The translations under genes and the position numbers were made by a program. Below are positions 1-8,275 of a DNA stretch of 44,242 nucleotides, in pieces. Below the pieces are notes generated by a model. It was not told the origin of the DNA. It was given only the letters and a program-made list of their open reading frames with translations, and did no database searches. The stretch spans positions 1-44,242 of the forward strand of contig CAYMST010000007.1 in the NCBI GenBank assembly GCA_964393115.1, in the 5' to 3' direction. How positions within the stretch are numbered: position 1 is the first letter of the stretch; each line of letters starts with the position of its first letter. Source of the DNA: CAYMST01 sp964393115. GTDB taxonomy: Bacteria; Bacteroidota; Bacteroidia; Cytophagales; Cyclobacteriaceae.

Positions 1-661
1 TACCGCGGTTATTTCTGTTGTTACGATTATTTCTACCGTGACTATGTCCATGTCCACCACCCCGATGGTTGTTATTGTTATCGTAATCGTTGCGCTCACG
101 CTTAGTAGGCTCAAACAAATTACCCTCCTGGACCTTTTCCAAAGCAATGGTCAATTTGCCCTTAGAAAGATCTTCTATATTCCTGATAATGATATTATCT
201 TCTATAAAATCTCTATTCCATGCAGCAAAAAACGTTCTCATCAAACGTCCAATATGAATGATTGCTGCTTCCTTTTCTTCAAGATCTTCTAAGGCAATAG
301 CCTTTTTGATCAAAAGCTCAACATTCTTACCATAATGCTTGAATCGAATATTATTGTAGTTATACTCAACTCGCTGAGGCTTTTGACTCTTAATATCTTT
401 TTCAGGCCATTCAACAGGAGCATCTACGTCCAAATCGTATTCAGCCATGATATACAAGTCATCCCAAACCTTTTGAGAGGTCTCGTTATTATCTCTAACG
501 TTTGGGTTCAGTTGTTTCATCAATTCAGTAAGCGTATTCGCATACCTATTTCTCTCTTCCTTGTCCTCGGTATTTTTTATATGGTAGACAAGATTATGGA
601 TGTTGCGTCCGTATTCTCGTAAAATAATTGGGGTCTTAGTCGTATTATAGTCGAACTCCAT
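1..661 (-). CDS. DUF4290 domain protein (partial, C-terminus off the window)
   Basis: The minus strand reads open from an ATG at 659-661 to the left edge, giving about 220 codons and no stop. The N-terminus (MEFDYNTTKTPIILREYGRN) matches, from memory, the DUF4290 family, a conserved Bacteroidota protein of unknown function. The visible C-terminal part is low complexity: after a charged stretch it becomes rich in Asn, Gly, His and Arg (HRGGGHGHSHG followed by repeated Arg-Asn-Asn), which looks disordered and could bind nucleic acid or metal; that is only a guess. In this lineage the gene often precedes murA, which would lie outside the window. Confidence 0.8.
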   Translation of the reverse strand, partial: MEFDYNTTKTPIILREYGRNIHNLVYHIKNTEDKEERNRYANTLTELMKQLNPNVRDNNETSQKVWDDLYIMAEYDLDVDAPVEWPEKDIKSQKPQRVEYNYNNIRFKHYGKNVELLIKKAIALEDLEEKEAAIIHIGRLMRTFFAAWNRDFIEDNIIIRNIEDLSKGKLTIALEKVQEGNLFEPTKRERNDYDNNNNHRGGGHGHSHGRNNRNNRNNRG

Positions 662-864
662 GTTGTGCTAATAAATAAAAGTCAAAAATAGTGATTCTTA
701 CCACAATGCCTATAGCTCATACCAGTTTGTAGACGAATAAGTTACCACTATCGAGCGAATTTGGTCTCAATACCGTAAAAGATAGAACTTTCAAGTACGA
801 CAACTACCGCACTAATGTCCATCAATTTATTACCCGAACAGTTCCGTCCACTTCTATTTCAAAT
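662..864. other. Intergenic stretch, nothing recognised
   Basis: About 200 bases separate the DUF4290 start from the stop of the upstream lipoprotein gene on the same strand. I see no gene, tRNA or convincing hairpin with a T-run. It presumably holds the DUF4290 promoter. Confidence 0.4.
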
Positions 865-1535
865 TCACAACTTCCTATAATCTCTGTCTCCATCGTCATC
901 AAGATTGGAAGTGGTTGTCTTAAACCGATTATCCCCAATAACGGCAGTTGTATGTCCAAACGAGTGGTCAACCTGACTAAAGTGAAAAGAAACTTCGCAA
1001 ACAGATCTTAGCGTGTTGGATTTAAATGCCAAAAGGTATTGAAAAGTAAATTCTTGATCATCCAAGCAATCATCATAAACCAATATACCGACCAATATCA
1101 CATCGTTTCGAGATCTATCTACTTTACTCACATAGAATTTGAGGTCTTTACCTCTCTCCTTCACGAAGTAATTATAGTCTTTGGGATAAGGACAATCAAA
1201 AACACCTTGCATGAAAGTCCATGAATTTACCAAAGGAATAGCAGCCAAAAAATCATGCACTGCTGTATCCGTAACACGAACCAAACCATATTTATGCCTT
1301 TCTAAGTAATTAGGAGTATTAAACACATAACCCAACTGAAGATTGCTTGTAGCAGATCCAAAAAACGTACTGGGGGCTTCAATGAGCGAATCTGGATAGT
1401 AGTTTTTATAGAGTAGCTTGGGCTTTTCAGCATTCGTCACCCACAGCGAGTCAATGGACTTGTTTGCTTTCTTTTCAAATAAACCACATGATGTGAAGAA
1501 AATAGAGCTAAGAAAAAAATAAAAAGATACCTCAT
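865..1535 (-). pseudogene. Lipoprotein of unknown function, signal peptide out of frame
   Basis: The mature part (865-1440, about 190 residues from an in-frame GTG) matches no family I recognise. It has a Cys pair and a very acidic segment near the C-terminus (NLDDDGDRD). Upstream in the same frame lies FFTSCGLFEKK, a good lipobox with Cys+1, but that frame has no ATG before a stop. An ATG at 1533-1535 opens another frame (MRYLFIF...). Adding one T to the T7 run (A7 at 1513-1519 on the plus strand) joins them into MRYLFIFFLSSIFFTSC, a textbook lipoprotein signal. So the gene carries a one-base deletion, a slippage-prone tract, or a sequencing error. If it is real, only an unexported protein from the GTG could be made. 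Confidence 0.6.
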
Positions 1536-1927
1536 GGATTTAAAAGCATATAATTAATTCGACTAACAGCCAATTCAACCAATCACACAGATTTTTCTAT
1601 TCAAGTTTAACAAACGATTCACAACAATACATCCCTTTGTTCATTACACAAAGAATTGGATTGAACGGTGTATTGCAAGGTTTTATATCAACCGAATACT
1701 AATTTAAATGAATTCATTTCACCCTGATAACCAAGAAATTTATAAACACATCACCAGAGATTAATGTAACCTCTTATCAACCAGCCATATCCCTCTTTAG
1801 TATACTTATTTCACCTCTTAAAAAAGCATAGTAAACGAAGTATCTAAAAGTATCTTCGAAAAGCACAATCCTAAACTTCAGAAACGGGTACACATAGATA
1901 TCTGATTTAAAGAATTAGGTATCAACT
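1536..1927. other. Divergent intergenic region before the TonB receptor
   Basis: This 390-base AT-rich gap separates the minus-strand lipoprotein from the plus-strand receptor and should hold both promoters. A short inverted repeat (CTTTGT 1635-1640 / ACAAAG 1648-1653, 7-nt loop) is the only structure I see. I looked for a TPP aptamer (CTGAGA and ACCTGA boxes) because of the nearby thiamine genes and found none. No exact TAnnTTTG box is obvious; TATCTTCG near 1852 is one mismatch away. Confidence 0.35.
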
Positions 1928-4684
1928 ATGGAGAATCAATTGAAAAAACGTACTCAATGGGAACGAAGTATTTCGTTTGCCCTCATAATACTATGCTTAA
2001 CCCCAGCATTTGGACAAAAAATCATCTCTGGATCGGTAAAAGACACATTTGGTGAAAGTATCATCGGCGCGAATGTATATTTCGAAGGAACAACTCGTGG
2101 TACACTTACCGATTTCAACGGACAATTTGCTTTAGACATAAAGGAAAACGATAAAACACTCATCATCTCATCAGTAGGTTACGAAGATCAAAAAGTGAGT
2201 ATTGCCAACAAAGAACTCATTGACATCGTAATGAACGTTAGTGTCAACAAGCTAAAAGATGTCATCGTCTCAGCTTCCCGATACCCTATTAGAAAAATAG
2301 AAGCTACTACCGCCGCGACTGTTATTGGTAGAGAAGAGCTACAAACCAAAAGGCCTGAAACCATCGCCGAAGCCATTAATTCAACACCTGGTGTTTATAC
2401 TGAACAAAATCAAACAAGAACGAGAGGAACTATTGTCATGCGTGGATTTCCGGAGCGCGAAGGATTTGGTTTTGTTTATACCGGACTATTACTTGATGGA
2501 TTACCATTATCTGCAACTACTGCTAGACAACAAGACTTTAGTTTTATCTTAGATAACAATGTAGATCATATTGAAGTCGTAAGAGGAAGCACCTCCACCC
2601 TATTCGGACGTAGCGCAGCAGCGGGAGTTGTTAACGTAATTTCGAAGGTAGGTGGAGAAGAACTTTCAGGAAGCATTGGTTTCACTAACTATATCCCTAG
2701 TTATAATCATAGCGAGCTTAACTACCGAACTGATTTCAATATTGAGGGGGCAATACTGAAAAATCTTCGATTCAGTTTAGGAGGCTTTTTACTTCAAGAC
2801 CGAGGAGCTAGAAACCTCGGGTACCCTGATAAAGGCAAGCAGATCAGAGGGAATATTGATCTACTACTTCCCGCAACAAAAAGCAAACTGAACATAACAT
2901 TCGGATATAATGATCATATCAACCAGATTCAAATCTCTCAGCCCATCCGAATGGACAACTTTGAACTAGCGGATGGATGGAACCCCGAAGACTCCTACTA
3001 TCACGAAGGATATAAGACTTGGCAGAATCCATTTTTGCAAAATACGCCAGGAACGGTGAACATTTTAAAAAAGAATAATGAACTAGAAGAGGTTAATCTC
3101 GATCAACAAATGCGAAATGGAAACTTCTCAGAAGGGTACTATATCGGTTTTAACGGTGACATAGCACTACCTGATGGTTGGAAACTGGTCGGCAAAAGCC
3201 GACTACAACGTAACAACTTTGGGTTCTCTACAAACATCCCTATTCTCCCATTTTATAGTTTAGACCAGGCTACTAATAAGCTTGCTAATGTCAACATGTA
3301 TACGTTTGGAAAGTCGAGCCAAACAGAAGCACTTGGAGAGGGCAGGATACAAAAGAATATAGTCTTGGGTAAAACATCTCACGATTTGACAATGGGGCTA
3401 TACGGATCACTCTCCACATATGATCTTCAAAACTTTGCTTGGGTTCATCTTAGATCACTAGATCCAAATTCATTTGAAGTAGGAACTTTCGGTTTACAAT
3501 TTGACCCTATACAGCAAAGACCTGTCTTTGTCAATTCACTCGCTGTTTCCCCTTCTAATAGTACATTTCAGGGGTCCTCCGATGATTTCGATATCAGCGT
3601 AATTGCAGGTTTTTTTGGTACTGAGTCAAAAATCGGACAAAACCTTCGGGTAAATACAGGAATTCGAGTGGACCAAATTACAATGGATCTACAAGGCACG
3701 TTTGATGCTGACACTCTTGGTGTATTGGACGGCATAAATAGTGTAATTGTCAGACCGACAGAGGTACATTCCGACTTCAGCTATTCAATAGGGTTGAATT
3801 ACAAAATCAACCGCTTGTCTGCACTTTATGCAAATTATGTTCGGGCGTTTCGATTGCCAGATTACAGTACCTATGCCAGTGTTACAGCGAGCTCGCTTAC
3901 CGAAACCCCGACTGTTGAAGAAAATGAAATCATTAAAAACTTGGAACTCGGCTATCGTAACACTTTTGGTGACATAGATATTGACTTTGCACTATTCAGA
4001 ACGAATATTAAAAATCGATTATCGGTAGTATTTCAAGGAGAGGATGTTACCTCCTCAATCCCAATCGGCAACAACTCAATTATGGGAGGTGAACTTACAG
4101 CTACCTATAAGCCAAATCAAATTAAAGGGGTCAAAATCAGAGGAAGTCTAACAATACAAAATTCAAGAATAGACAAATCTAAAATCGCTGAAAGCAACTT
4201 AGATCCAAATCTTGATACCTACGGAAATCCTATTGAGTTAGTGGGCACTAGTTTTAACCCATTTACCAATCAAACCACTCAAAACTATAATATAGATGTT
4301 TCTGGAAACCAGTTACCACGAGTCCCTCAGGTTCTTTCTTCAGTAATCACCAACTATGAGCATAGTAAATTTGGTGCAGGGCTTACCTATAACTTTAGAG
4401 GAAAACGTTATATCGATGCCACTAATATTTATCAACTTCCGGCATATTCTCTTCTTGATTTTAGTGCTTATTATAAATACTCGCTTAACAAGGGTTCATT
4501 GAAATTAGGAGCCGGAATCAAAAATCTTTTGAATAGTAATGCTGTAATGCGTATTTTCTACTTATCAGACACCGGTGATGCCTTACTTCAAAAACAGCTT
4601 AACCCAAGCGATGAGGGACGAATAGGAAATGGTCAAACTGTAGTGCCGCGCCGAATAATTGTCAATCTTTCCTATAACTTCTAA
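1928..4684 (+). CDS. TonB-dependent outer-membrane receptor
   Basis: A 918-residue protein. Residues 1-29 form a signal peptide ending in AFGQ. Residues 30-110 are a carboxypeptidase-regulatory-like domain (GSVKDTFGESIIGANV). Residues about 115-240 form the plug (VSASRYPIRKIEATTA; IEVVRGSTSTLFGRSAAAGV; VNVIS), followed by a 22-stranded-barrel-type region ending in the aromatic NLSYNF. It would import a scarce ligand across the outer membrane using TonB energy. The substrate is not readable from sequence. The next gene downstream is a ThiE/TenI-like protein, so thiamine or a precursor is a possibility, but no TPP riboswitch precedes it; a siderophore is equally possible. Confidence 0.9.
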   Translation: MENQLKKRTQWERSISFALIILCLTPAFGQKIISGSVKDTFGESIIGANVYFEGTTRGTLTDFNGQFALDIKENDKTLIISSVGYEDQKVSIANKELIDIVMNVSVNKLKDVIVSASRYPIRKIEATTAATVIGREELQTKRPETIAEAINSTPGVYTEQNQTRTRGTIVMRGFPEREGFGFVYTGLLLDGLPLSATTARQQDFSFILDNNVDHIEVVRGSTSTLFGRSAAAGVVNVISKVGGEELSGSIGFTNYIPSYNHSELNYRTDFNIEGAILKNLRFSLGGFLLQDRGARNLGYPDKGKQIRGNIDLLLPATKSKLNITFGYNDHINQIQISQPIRMDNFELADGWNPEDSYYHEGYKTWQNPFLQNTPGTVNILKKNNELEEVNLDQQMRNGNFSEGYYIGFNGDIALPDGWKLVGKSRLQRNNFGFSTNIPILPFYSLDQATNKLANVNMYTFGKSSQTEALGEGRIQKNIVLGKTSHDLTMGLYGSLSTYDLQNFAWVHLRSLDPNSFEVGTFGLQFDPIQQRPVFVNSLAVSPSNSTFQGSSDDFDISVIAGFFGTESKIGQNLRVNTGIRVDQITMDLQGTFDADTLGVLDGINSVIVRPTEVHSDFSYSIGLNYKINRLSALYANYVRAFRLPDYSTYASVTASSLTETPTVEENEIIKNLELGYRNTFGDIDIDFALFRTNIKNRLSVVFQGEDVTSSIPIGNNSIMGGELTATYKPNQIKGVKIRGSLTIQNSRIDKSKIAESNLDPNLDTYGNPIELVGTSFNPFTNQTTQNYNIDVSGNQLPRVPQVLSSVITNYEHSKFGAGLTYNFRGKRYIDATNIYQLPAYSLLDFSAYYKYSLNKGSLKLGAGIKNLLNSNAVMRIFYLSDTGDALLQKQLNPSDEGRIGNGQTVVPRRIIVNLSYNF

Positions 4685-4693
4685 TACCATTTA
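4681..4693 (+). repeat. Copy of a 13-nt intergenic repeat (CTAATACCATTTA)
   Basis: CTAATACCATTTA overlaps the stop codon of the TonB receptor gene. The identical 13-mer recurs at 8236-8248, and TTAATACCATTTA occurs at 6496-6508 as the left end of the MITE-like element. It may be a terminal-repeat remnant. Confidence 0.5.
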
Positions 4694-4700
4694 TATGATT

Positions 4701-4737
4701 ATAAACGACATTTGTTTTAACAACAAGTGTCGTTTAT
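4701..4737 (+). terminator. 16-bp hairpin between TonB receptor and ThiE/TenI-like gene
   Basis: Arms 4701-4716 and 4722-4737 pair over 16 bp with one T-G wobble and a 5-nt loop (TTAAC). The position 17 bases after the receptor stop suits a transcription terminator, but no clear T-run follows. The 3' arm contains most of the probable ATG (4736-4738) of the next gene, so the stem could instead hide that start codon. Confidence 0.55.
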
Positions 4738-5308
4738 GACCTTCTCCATCAAAATATTCACCCCTGAACATGACTTTAATAGAGAGTCCGAGATTGTAAC
4801 ACGGCTATTTGATATCGGCCTAGAAACACTTCATTTAAGAAAACCATTCCATTCAAAGGCAGACCTTATCTCATACTTGAACAAAATACCAAGCGCCTAT
4901 CATTCAAGAATTGTCGTACACCAGCACTATGAGCTTAGTACCTTATTTGGGCTAAAAGGCAATCACCTAAAATCGAGTTTTCAGGGGCTGATCCCTAGCA
5001 AACTTGTATCTAGATCATTTCATAGCTATCAGGAGATTAATGACTGGAAATCACCACTTGAATATGGTTTTTTAAGCCCGATATTCAATAGCCTTTCAAA
5101 GGAGGGCTATTACTCTCCATTCGTAAGGGAAGAACTAATTAACATTATCCCTCAATTTAACATACCGATTATTGCTTTGGGAGGAGTCGCTGAAAGCAAT
5201 ATTGGCGAATGTAAAAAAATGGGGTTCTCAGGAGCCGCTGTATTAGGAAGTGTTTGGCAAAGTACGGATCCTATAATGGCATTCAACCAACTAATCCGTA
5301 TTATATAA
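4736..5308 (+). CDS. ThiE/TenI-like protein (thiamine phosphate synthase paralogue)
   Basis: A TIM-barrel protein of about 190 residues of the ThiE/TenI family. Recognisable pieces are LHLRKP near the N-terminus, GNHLKSS (matching GVHLGKQ in true ThiE), LSPIFNSLSKEGY (matching the GPF.HTTTK phosphate region) and the C-terminal ALGGV. It is shorter and more divergent than the canonical ThiE encoded at 7501-8148, and the canonical HTTTK is replaced. A role like Bacillus TenI (thiazole tautomerase), or a salvage role, is an inference. I prefer the ATG at 4736 over an in-frame GTG at 4727; both lie in a hairpin arm. It converges on thiH with only 20 bases between the stop codons. Confidence 0.75.
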   Translation: MTFSIKIFTPEHDFNRESEIVTRLFDIGLETLHLRKPFHSKADLISYLNKIPSAYHSRIVVHQHYELSTLFGLKGNHLKSSFQGLIPSKLVSRSFHSYQEINDWKSPLEYGFLSPIFNSLSKEGYYSPFVREELINIIPQFNIPIIALGGVAESNIGECKKMGFSGAAVLGSVWQSTDPIMAFNQLIRII

Positions 5309-5328
5309 ACCCAATTTCAATAGTTATT

Positions 5329-6456
5329 CTATTGATAAGACCGATCCCAATCTTTCCAAACTGCCTCATATCCTTGTTTTTTGATCATTTCGGTTACTAC
5401 TTCCGTAGGTCTTTCATCCGAGATCTCAAATTGCTCCAATGACTCGGGTTCTACGGTGTAACCACCGGGGTTCGTTTTGGACTCGGCACTAAAGGTAGTA
5501 GCGCCAAGTTTTATAATATTATCACGAAACTTCTCACTTTCTCTCGTTGAAATCGAAATCTCCACCTCTTGATCGAGCAGTCGGTATGCACAGATGAGTT
5601 GCAACAACTCTTTATCAGACATCGGCACCTTAGGATTGATCATACCCAGCTTCTCCTCCCCTTCAAACGGCCGTAACCGTGGAAAGGAAATGGAATATTT
5701 CGCTTGCCAATACGTTTTCTCCAAATAGCTAAGATGTAAGGCGGTAAAAAAACTATCCGTTCTCCAGTCCTCCAACCCCAAGAGCACACCCAATCCCATT
5801 TTAAAGACTCCCGCTTTACCAAGTCTATCAGGAGTATCGAGTCGGTAATAAAAGTTAGATTTCTTACCCTTAGGATGATGTTTTTTATAATCATCCTTGT
5901 GATAAGTTTCTTGGTATACCAATACCGTATTAACCCCTGCGAATATTAACCTTTCATATTCCTCCTGATCAAGGGGCTGGACTTCAATAGAAATATGAGA
6001 AAAATAGGGCTTTATAAGCCTAACAGCTTTTTCAATATAGTCAACACCTACACTTTGATTCGCTTCACCTGTTACGAGAAGTATATGATCATACCCCTTT
6101 GATTTTATCACTTCTACCTCACGTAGAATTTCCTTATCCGTCAGTGTACGTCTCGGAATTCCGTTCCCAAGACTAAATCCACAGTATGTGCAGATGTTCT
6201 GGCATTCATTAGAGAGGTACATGGGAATATACATTTGAATAGTCTTCCCAAATCGCTGCTGCGTAAGTCGCATACTCTCAGCGGCCATCTGCTCTAAATA
6301 TGGCGCTGCCGCAGGAGAGATAAGCGCTTTAAAATCTTCCAGATTCCTTCTCCGCGCTCCTAAAGCACGAAGTACATCCCCTTCGTCTTTGCCATAAATG
6401 GAAGAGCTTACCTCATTCCAATCATGCTGATCAAATACCTTACTAAATCCTGTCAT
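5329..6456 (-). CDS. thiH: 2-iminoacetate synthase ThiH
   Basis: A 375-residue radical-SAM enzyme that cleaves tyrosine to make 2-iminoacetate (dehydroglycine), the C-N unit of the thiazole ring of thiamine. The cluster motif CQNICTYC puts the three Fe-S cysteines at residues 85, 89 and 92 (CxxxCxxC), and the flanking FSLGNGIPRRTL is typical of ThiH. The length is normal. It is the last gene of the thi operon, but a 284-base gap holding a MITE-like element separates it from thiG, so it may be less tightly co-transcribed. Its use of tyrosine implies an anaerobic-type route rather than the glycine oxidase ThiO. Confidence 0.95.
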   Translation of the reverse strand: MTGFSKVFDQHDWNEVSSSIYGKDEGDVLRALGARRRNLEDFKALISPAAAPYLEQMAAESMRLTQQRFGKTIQMYIPMYLSNECQNICTYCGFSLGNGIPRRTLTDKEILREVEVIKSKGYDHILLVTGEANQSVGVDYIEKAVRLIKPYFSHISIEVQPLDQEEYERLIFAGVNTVLVYQETYHKDDYKKHHPKGKKSNFYYRLDTPDRLGKAGVFKMGLGVLLGLEDWRTDSFFTALHLSYLEKTYWQAKYSISFPRLRPFEGEEKLGMINPKVPMSDKELLQLICAYRLLDQEVEISISTRESEKFRDNIIKLGATTFSAESKTNPGGYTVEPESLEQFEISDERPTEVVTEMIKKQGYEAVWKDWDRSYQ

Positions 6457-6497
6457 TTAAACAACAGCTAAATTTCTACTTTATTGAGTCGGATTTT

Positions 6498-6689
6498 AAT
6501 ACCATTTAAACTATATAATGGCGTATATTTTGCTGCTTTTTTTCCCTTCTTCTTCGTTAAAACGCCTTGACTAGCCGGGCCGCGTAGGCCGTCCGCAGAC
6601 CTAGCGCTGCTAAGACTGCGTTTTTTGCCTTGAATAAGAAAAAAACACTAACGTAAACTAACACACCCTTATATAGCCTAAATGGTATA
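6498..6689. mobile_element. MITE-like inverted-repeat element between thiG and thiH
   Basis: The left end (ATACCATTTA..CTATATAA.GG.GT from 6499) and the reverse complement of the right end (up to about 6688) match over some 28 positions with about 5 mismatches, so they form terminal inverted repeats. Inner parts also pair imperfectly: AAAACGCCTTGACTAGC near 6558 against GCTAAGACTGCGTTTT near 6608. The centre is markedly GC-rich compared with its surroundings. No ORF is present. This is the pattern of a non-autonomous element of about 190 bases. The right end is followed by a second ATAAATGG copy. I could not identify target-site duplications. Confidence 0.6.
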
Positions 6690-6740
6690 AATGGCTCGAG
6701 CATATAAAGCCACACCTTTGATCCACTAGTTAATCTCGAA

Positions 6741-7508
6741 TTAATCTAAGAATGATGTCAATGGACTACTAGCCTCGGCAATCACTGAAGTGCTCGCAAG
6801 TCTCGCTTCATACGCCATTCTGCCGGCTTCCACCGCCATGCGGAAAGCTTTCCCCATAGCAACAGGATCACCAGCTACCGCGATGGCTGTGTTTACTAAT
6901 ACAGCATCAGCCCCCATTTCCATAGCCGCGGCGGCATGTGAAGGTGCTCCAATTCCTGCATCTACCACTACAGGGACGTTCGACTGTTCGATTATTATTT
7001 CTAAGAAATCGAATGTTTTAAGTCCTTTATTACTTCCTATCGGAGAGCCTAAAGGCATGACGGCGGCAGCACCAACTTCTTCAAGACGCTTCGCCAAAAC
7101 GGGGTCTGCGTGAATGTAGGGCAGCACAACAAACCCTAATTTAACCAGTTCCTCAGTTGCCGCTAGTGTCTCCACTGGGTCTGGCATTAGATACTTAGGA
7201 TCTGGATGTATTTCCAATTTCACCCAGTTGGTGTCAAGTGCTTCACGCGCTAATTGTGAAGCTAAAACGGCCTCTTTCGCCGATCTTACACCACTCGTAT
7301 TCGGCAATAAGTGTATATGCTTATGGTTGAGATGAGACAAAATATCATCTTGATCATCCTTCACGTCAACACGTTTTAATGCTACGGTTACCAATTCACT
7401 ACCAGAGGCAAGCAGTGACTTTTCCATCTCTGGAGATGAGCTAAACTTTCCAGTACCAGTAAAAAGCCTAGAGCTAAATTTCTTATCTCCAACTACTAAC
7501 TCACTCAT
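6741..7508 (-). CDS. thiG: Thiazole synthase ThiG
   Basis: About 255 residues from the ATG at 7506-7508. ThiG condenses DXP, dehydroglycine and ThiS-thiocarboxylate into the thiazole phosphate of thiamine. Typical segments are LFTGTGKF near the N-terminus, the Schiff-base lysine region VTVALKRVD, NTSGVRSAKEAV, LEIHPDPKYLMPDP and the phosphate-binding AGIGAPSHAAAAMEMGADAVLVNTA. An upstream in-frame start at 7529 exists, but the MSELVVG start overlaps the thiE stop by 8 bases (ATGAGTGA), a standard translational coupling, and fits the family length. Confidence 0.95.
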   Translation of the reverse strand: MSELVVGDKKFSSRLFTGTGKFSSSPEMEKSLLASGSELVTVALKRVDVKDDQDDILSHLNHKHIHLLPNTSGVRSAKEAVLASQLAREALDTNWVKLEIHPDPKYLMPDPVETLAATEELVKLGFVVLPYIHADPVLAKRLEEVGAAAVMPLGSPIGSNKGLKTFDFLEIIIEQSNVPVVVDAGIGAPSHAAAAMEMGADAVLVNTAIAVAGDPVAMGKAFRMAVEAGRMAYEARLASTSVIAEASSPLTSFLD

Positions 7509-8148
7509 TCTCGAAAACTTCAATGGCATTCAAATATGCCGCGGTAGTAACATCCGCATTTACCGAATCATGAATTGCCGACGAAACTGCAACTCCATGT
7601 ACCCCCATCTTTAAGATCGGAAGTGTGTCCTCGAGACGAAGACCACCAATCAACACAATAGGGACTGATAGTCCTTCTTCTTTCGCCCAAGTCAGGATTT
7701 CTTTAACTCCATGAACCCCGAGTATAGGACTTAAGTTTCCCTTGGTAGTAGTATGTCTAAATGGACCCAGGCCTATGTAGTCAACTCCTTCCGATACAAG
7801 CCTAGAAATATCCTCCTTAGTATTGGCGGTTCCTCCAATAATCACATCTTCTCCAAGCATATTCCGTGCTTCTAGTGGATTCATATCCTGCTTACCAAGG
7901 TGTACGCCATCTGCGCCTACTTCCTTAACCAGTCCTGGACTATCATTTACGATTAATTTAGTTCCAAACTGATGGCAAATCTTTTTGGCATCTTTAGCGA
8001 TTTCAGTCCAAATCAGGTTATCAACATTCTTCACTCGAAGTTGGACCCACTGAGCCCCTCCCTTACACACGTTTACTATTTGATCAAGATGCGTTTTATC
8101 TGATCTATCCTGCGTAATTACATGCAACTTGGATATTTCCTTTTTCAT
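7501..8148 (-). CDS. thiE: Thiamine phosphate synthase ThiE
   Basis: A 215-residue TIM-barrel enzyme joining HMP diphosphate and thiazole phosphate to thiamine phosphate. It shows the full set of ThiE motifs: WVQLRVKN, KLIVNDSPGLVKEVGADGVH with HLGKQDM, GGTANTKED, YIGLGPF followed by HTTTKGN, and VPIVLIGGL. This is the canonical synthase of the locus, in contrast with the divergent copy at 4736. It overlaps thiG by 8 bases and is separated from thiD by about 127 bases that contain a copy of the 13-nt repeat. Confidence 0.95.
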   Translation of the reverse strand: MKKEISKLHVITQDRSDKTHLDQIVNVCKGGAQWVQLRVKNVDNLIWTEIAKDAKKICHQFGTKLIVNDSPGLVKEVGADGVHLGKQDMNPLEARNMLGEDVIIGGTANTKEDISRLVSEGVDYIGLGPFRHTTTKGNLSPILGVHGVKEILTWAKEEGLSVPIVLIGGLRLEDTLPILKMGVHGVAVSSAIHDSVNADVTTAAYLNAIEVFENE

Positions 8149-8235
8149 GATCTTTCCTTATTCCATAAACACCACATCATCCAATCATCTGACTTCTGCA
8201 GCATTTCATTTTTATCACTTCGCTCCTCTTAAAGA

Positions 8236-8248
8236 CTAATACCATTTA
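8236..8248 (+). repeat. Second exact copy of the 13-nt repeat in the thiD-thiE gap
   Basis: CTAATACCATTTA, identical to 4681-4693, lies in the 127-base gap between thiD and thiE. The next bases allow a small hairpin (ATACC / GGTAT, 8240-8255). The rest of the gap holds nothing recognised. Confidence 0.5.
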
Positions 8249-8275
8249 CGGTATCACTCCGAACAAATGGCTGAC

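Noticed and set aside
38..622. Two plus-strand open frames of 84 and 95 codons
   Set aside because: They lie antisense inside the DUF4290 gene, have unlikely composition, and match nothing; they are shadows.
1561..1927. TPP or cobalamin riboswitch before the TonB receptor
   Set aside because: The conserved CTGAGA/ACCTGA boxes or other aptamer cores are not present; CACCCTGATAACC near 1722 is only a partial resemblance.
6790..7113. Plus-strand frame of 107 codons opposite thiG
   Set aside because: It is the antisense of a strongly conserved enzyme gene, rich in Ala and Ser, with no start context.
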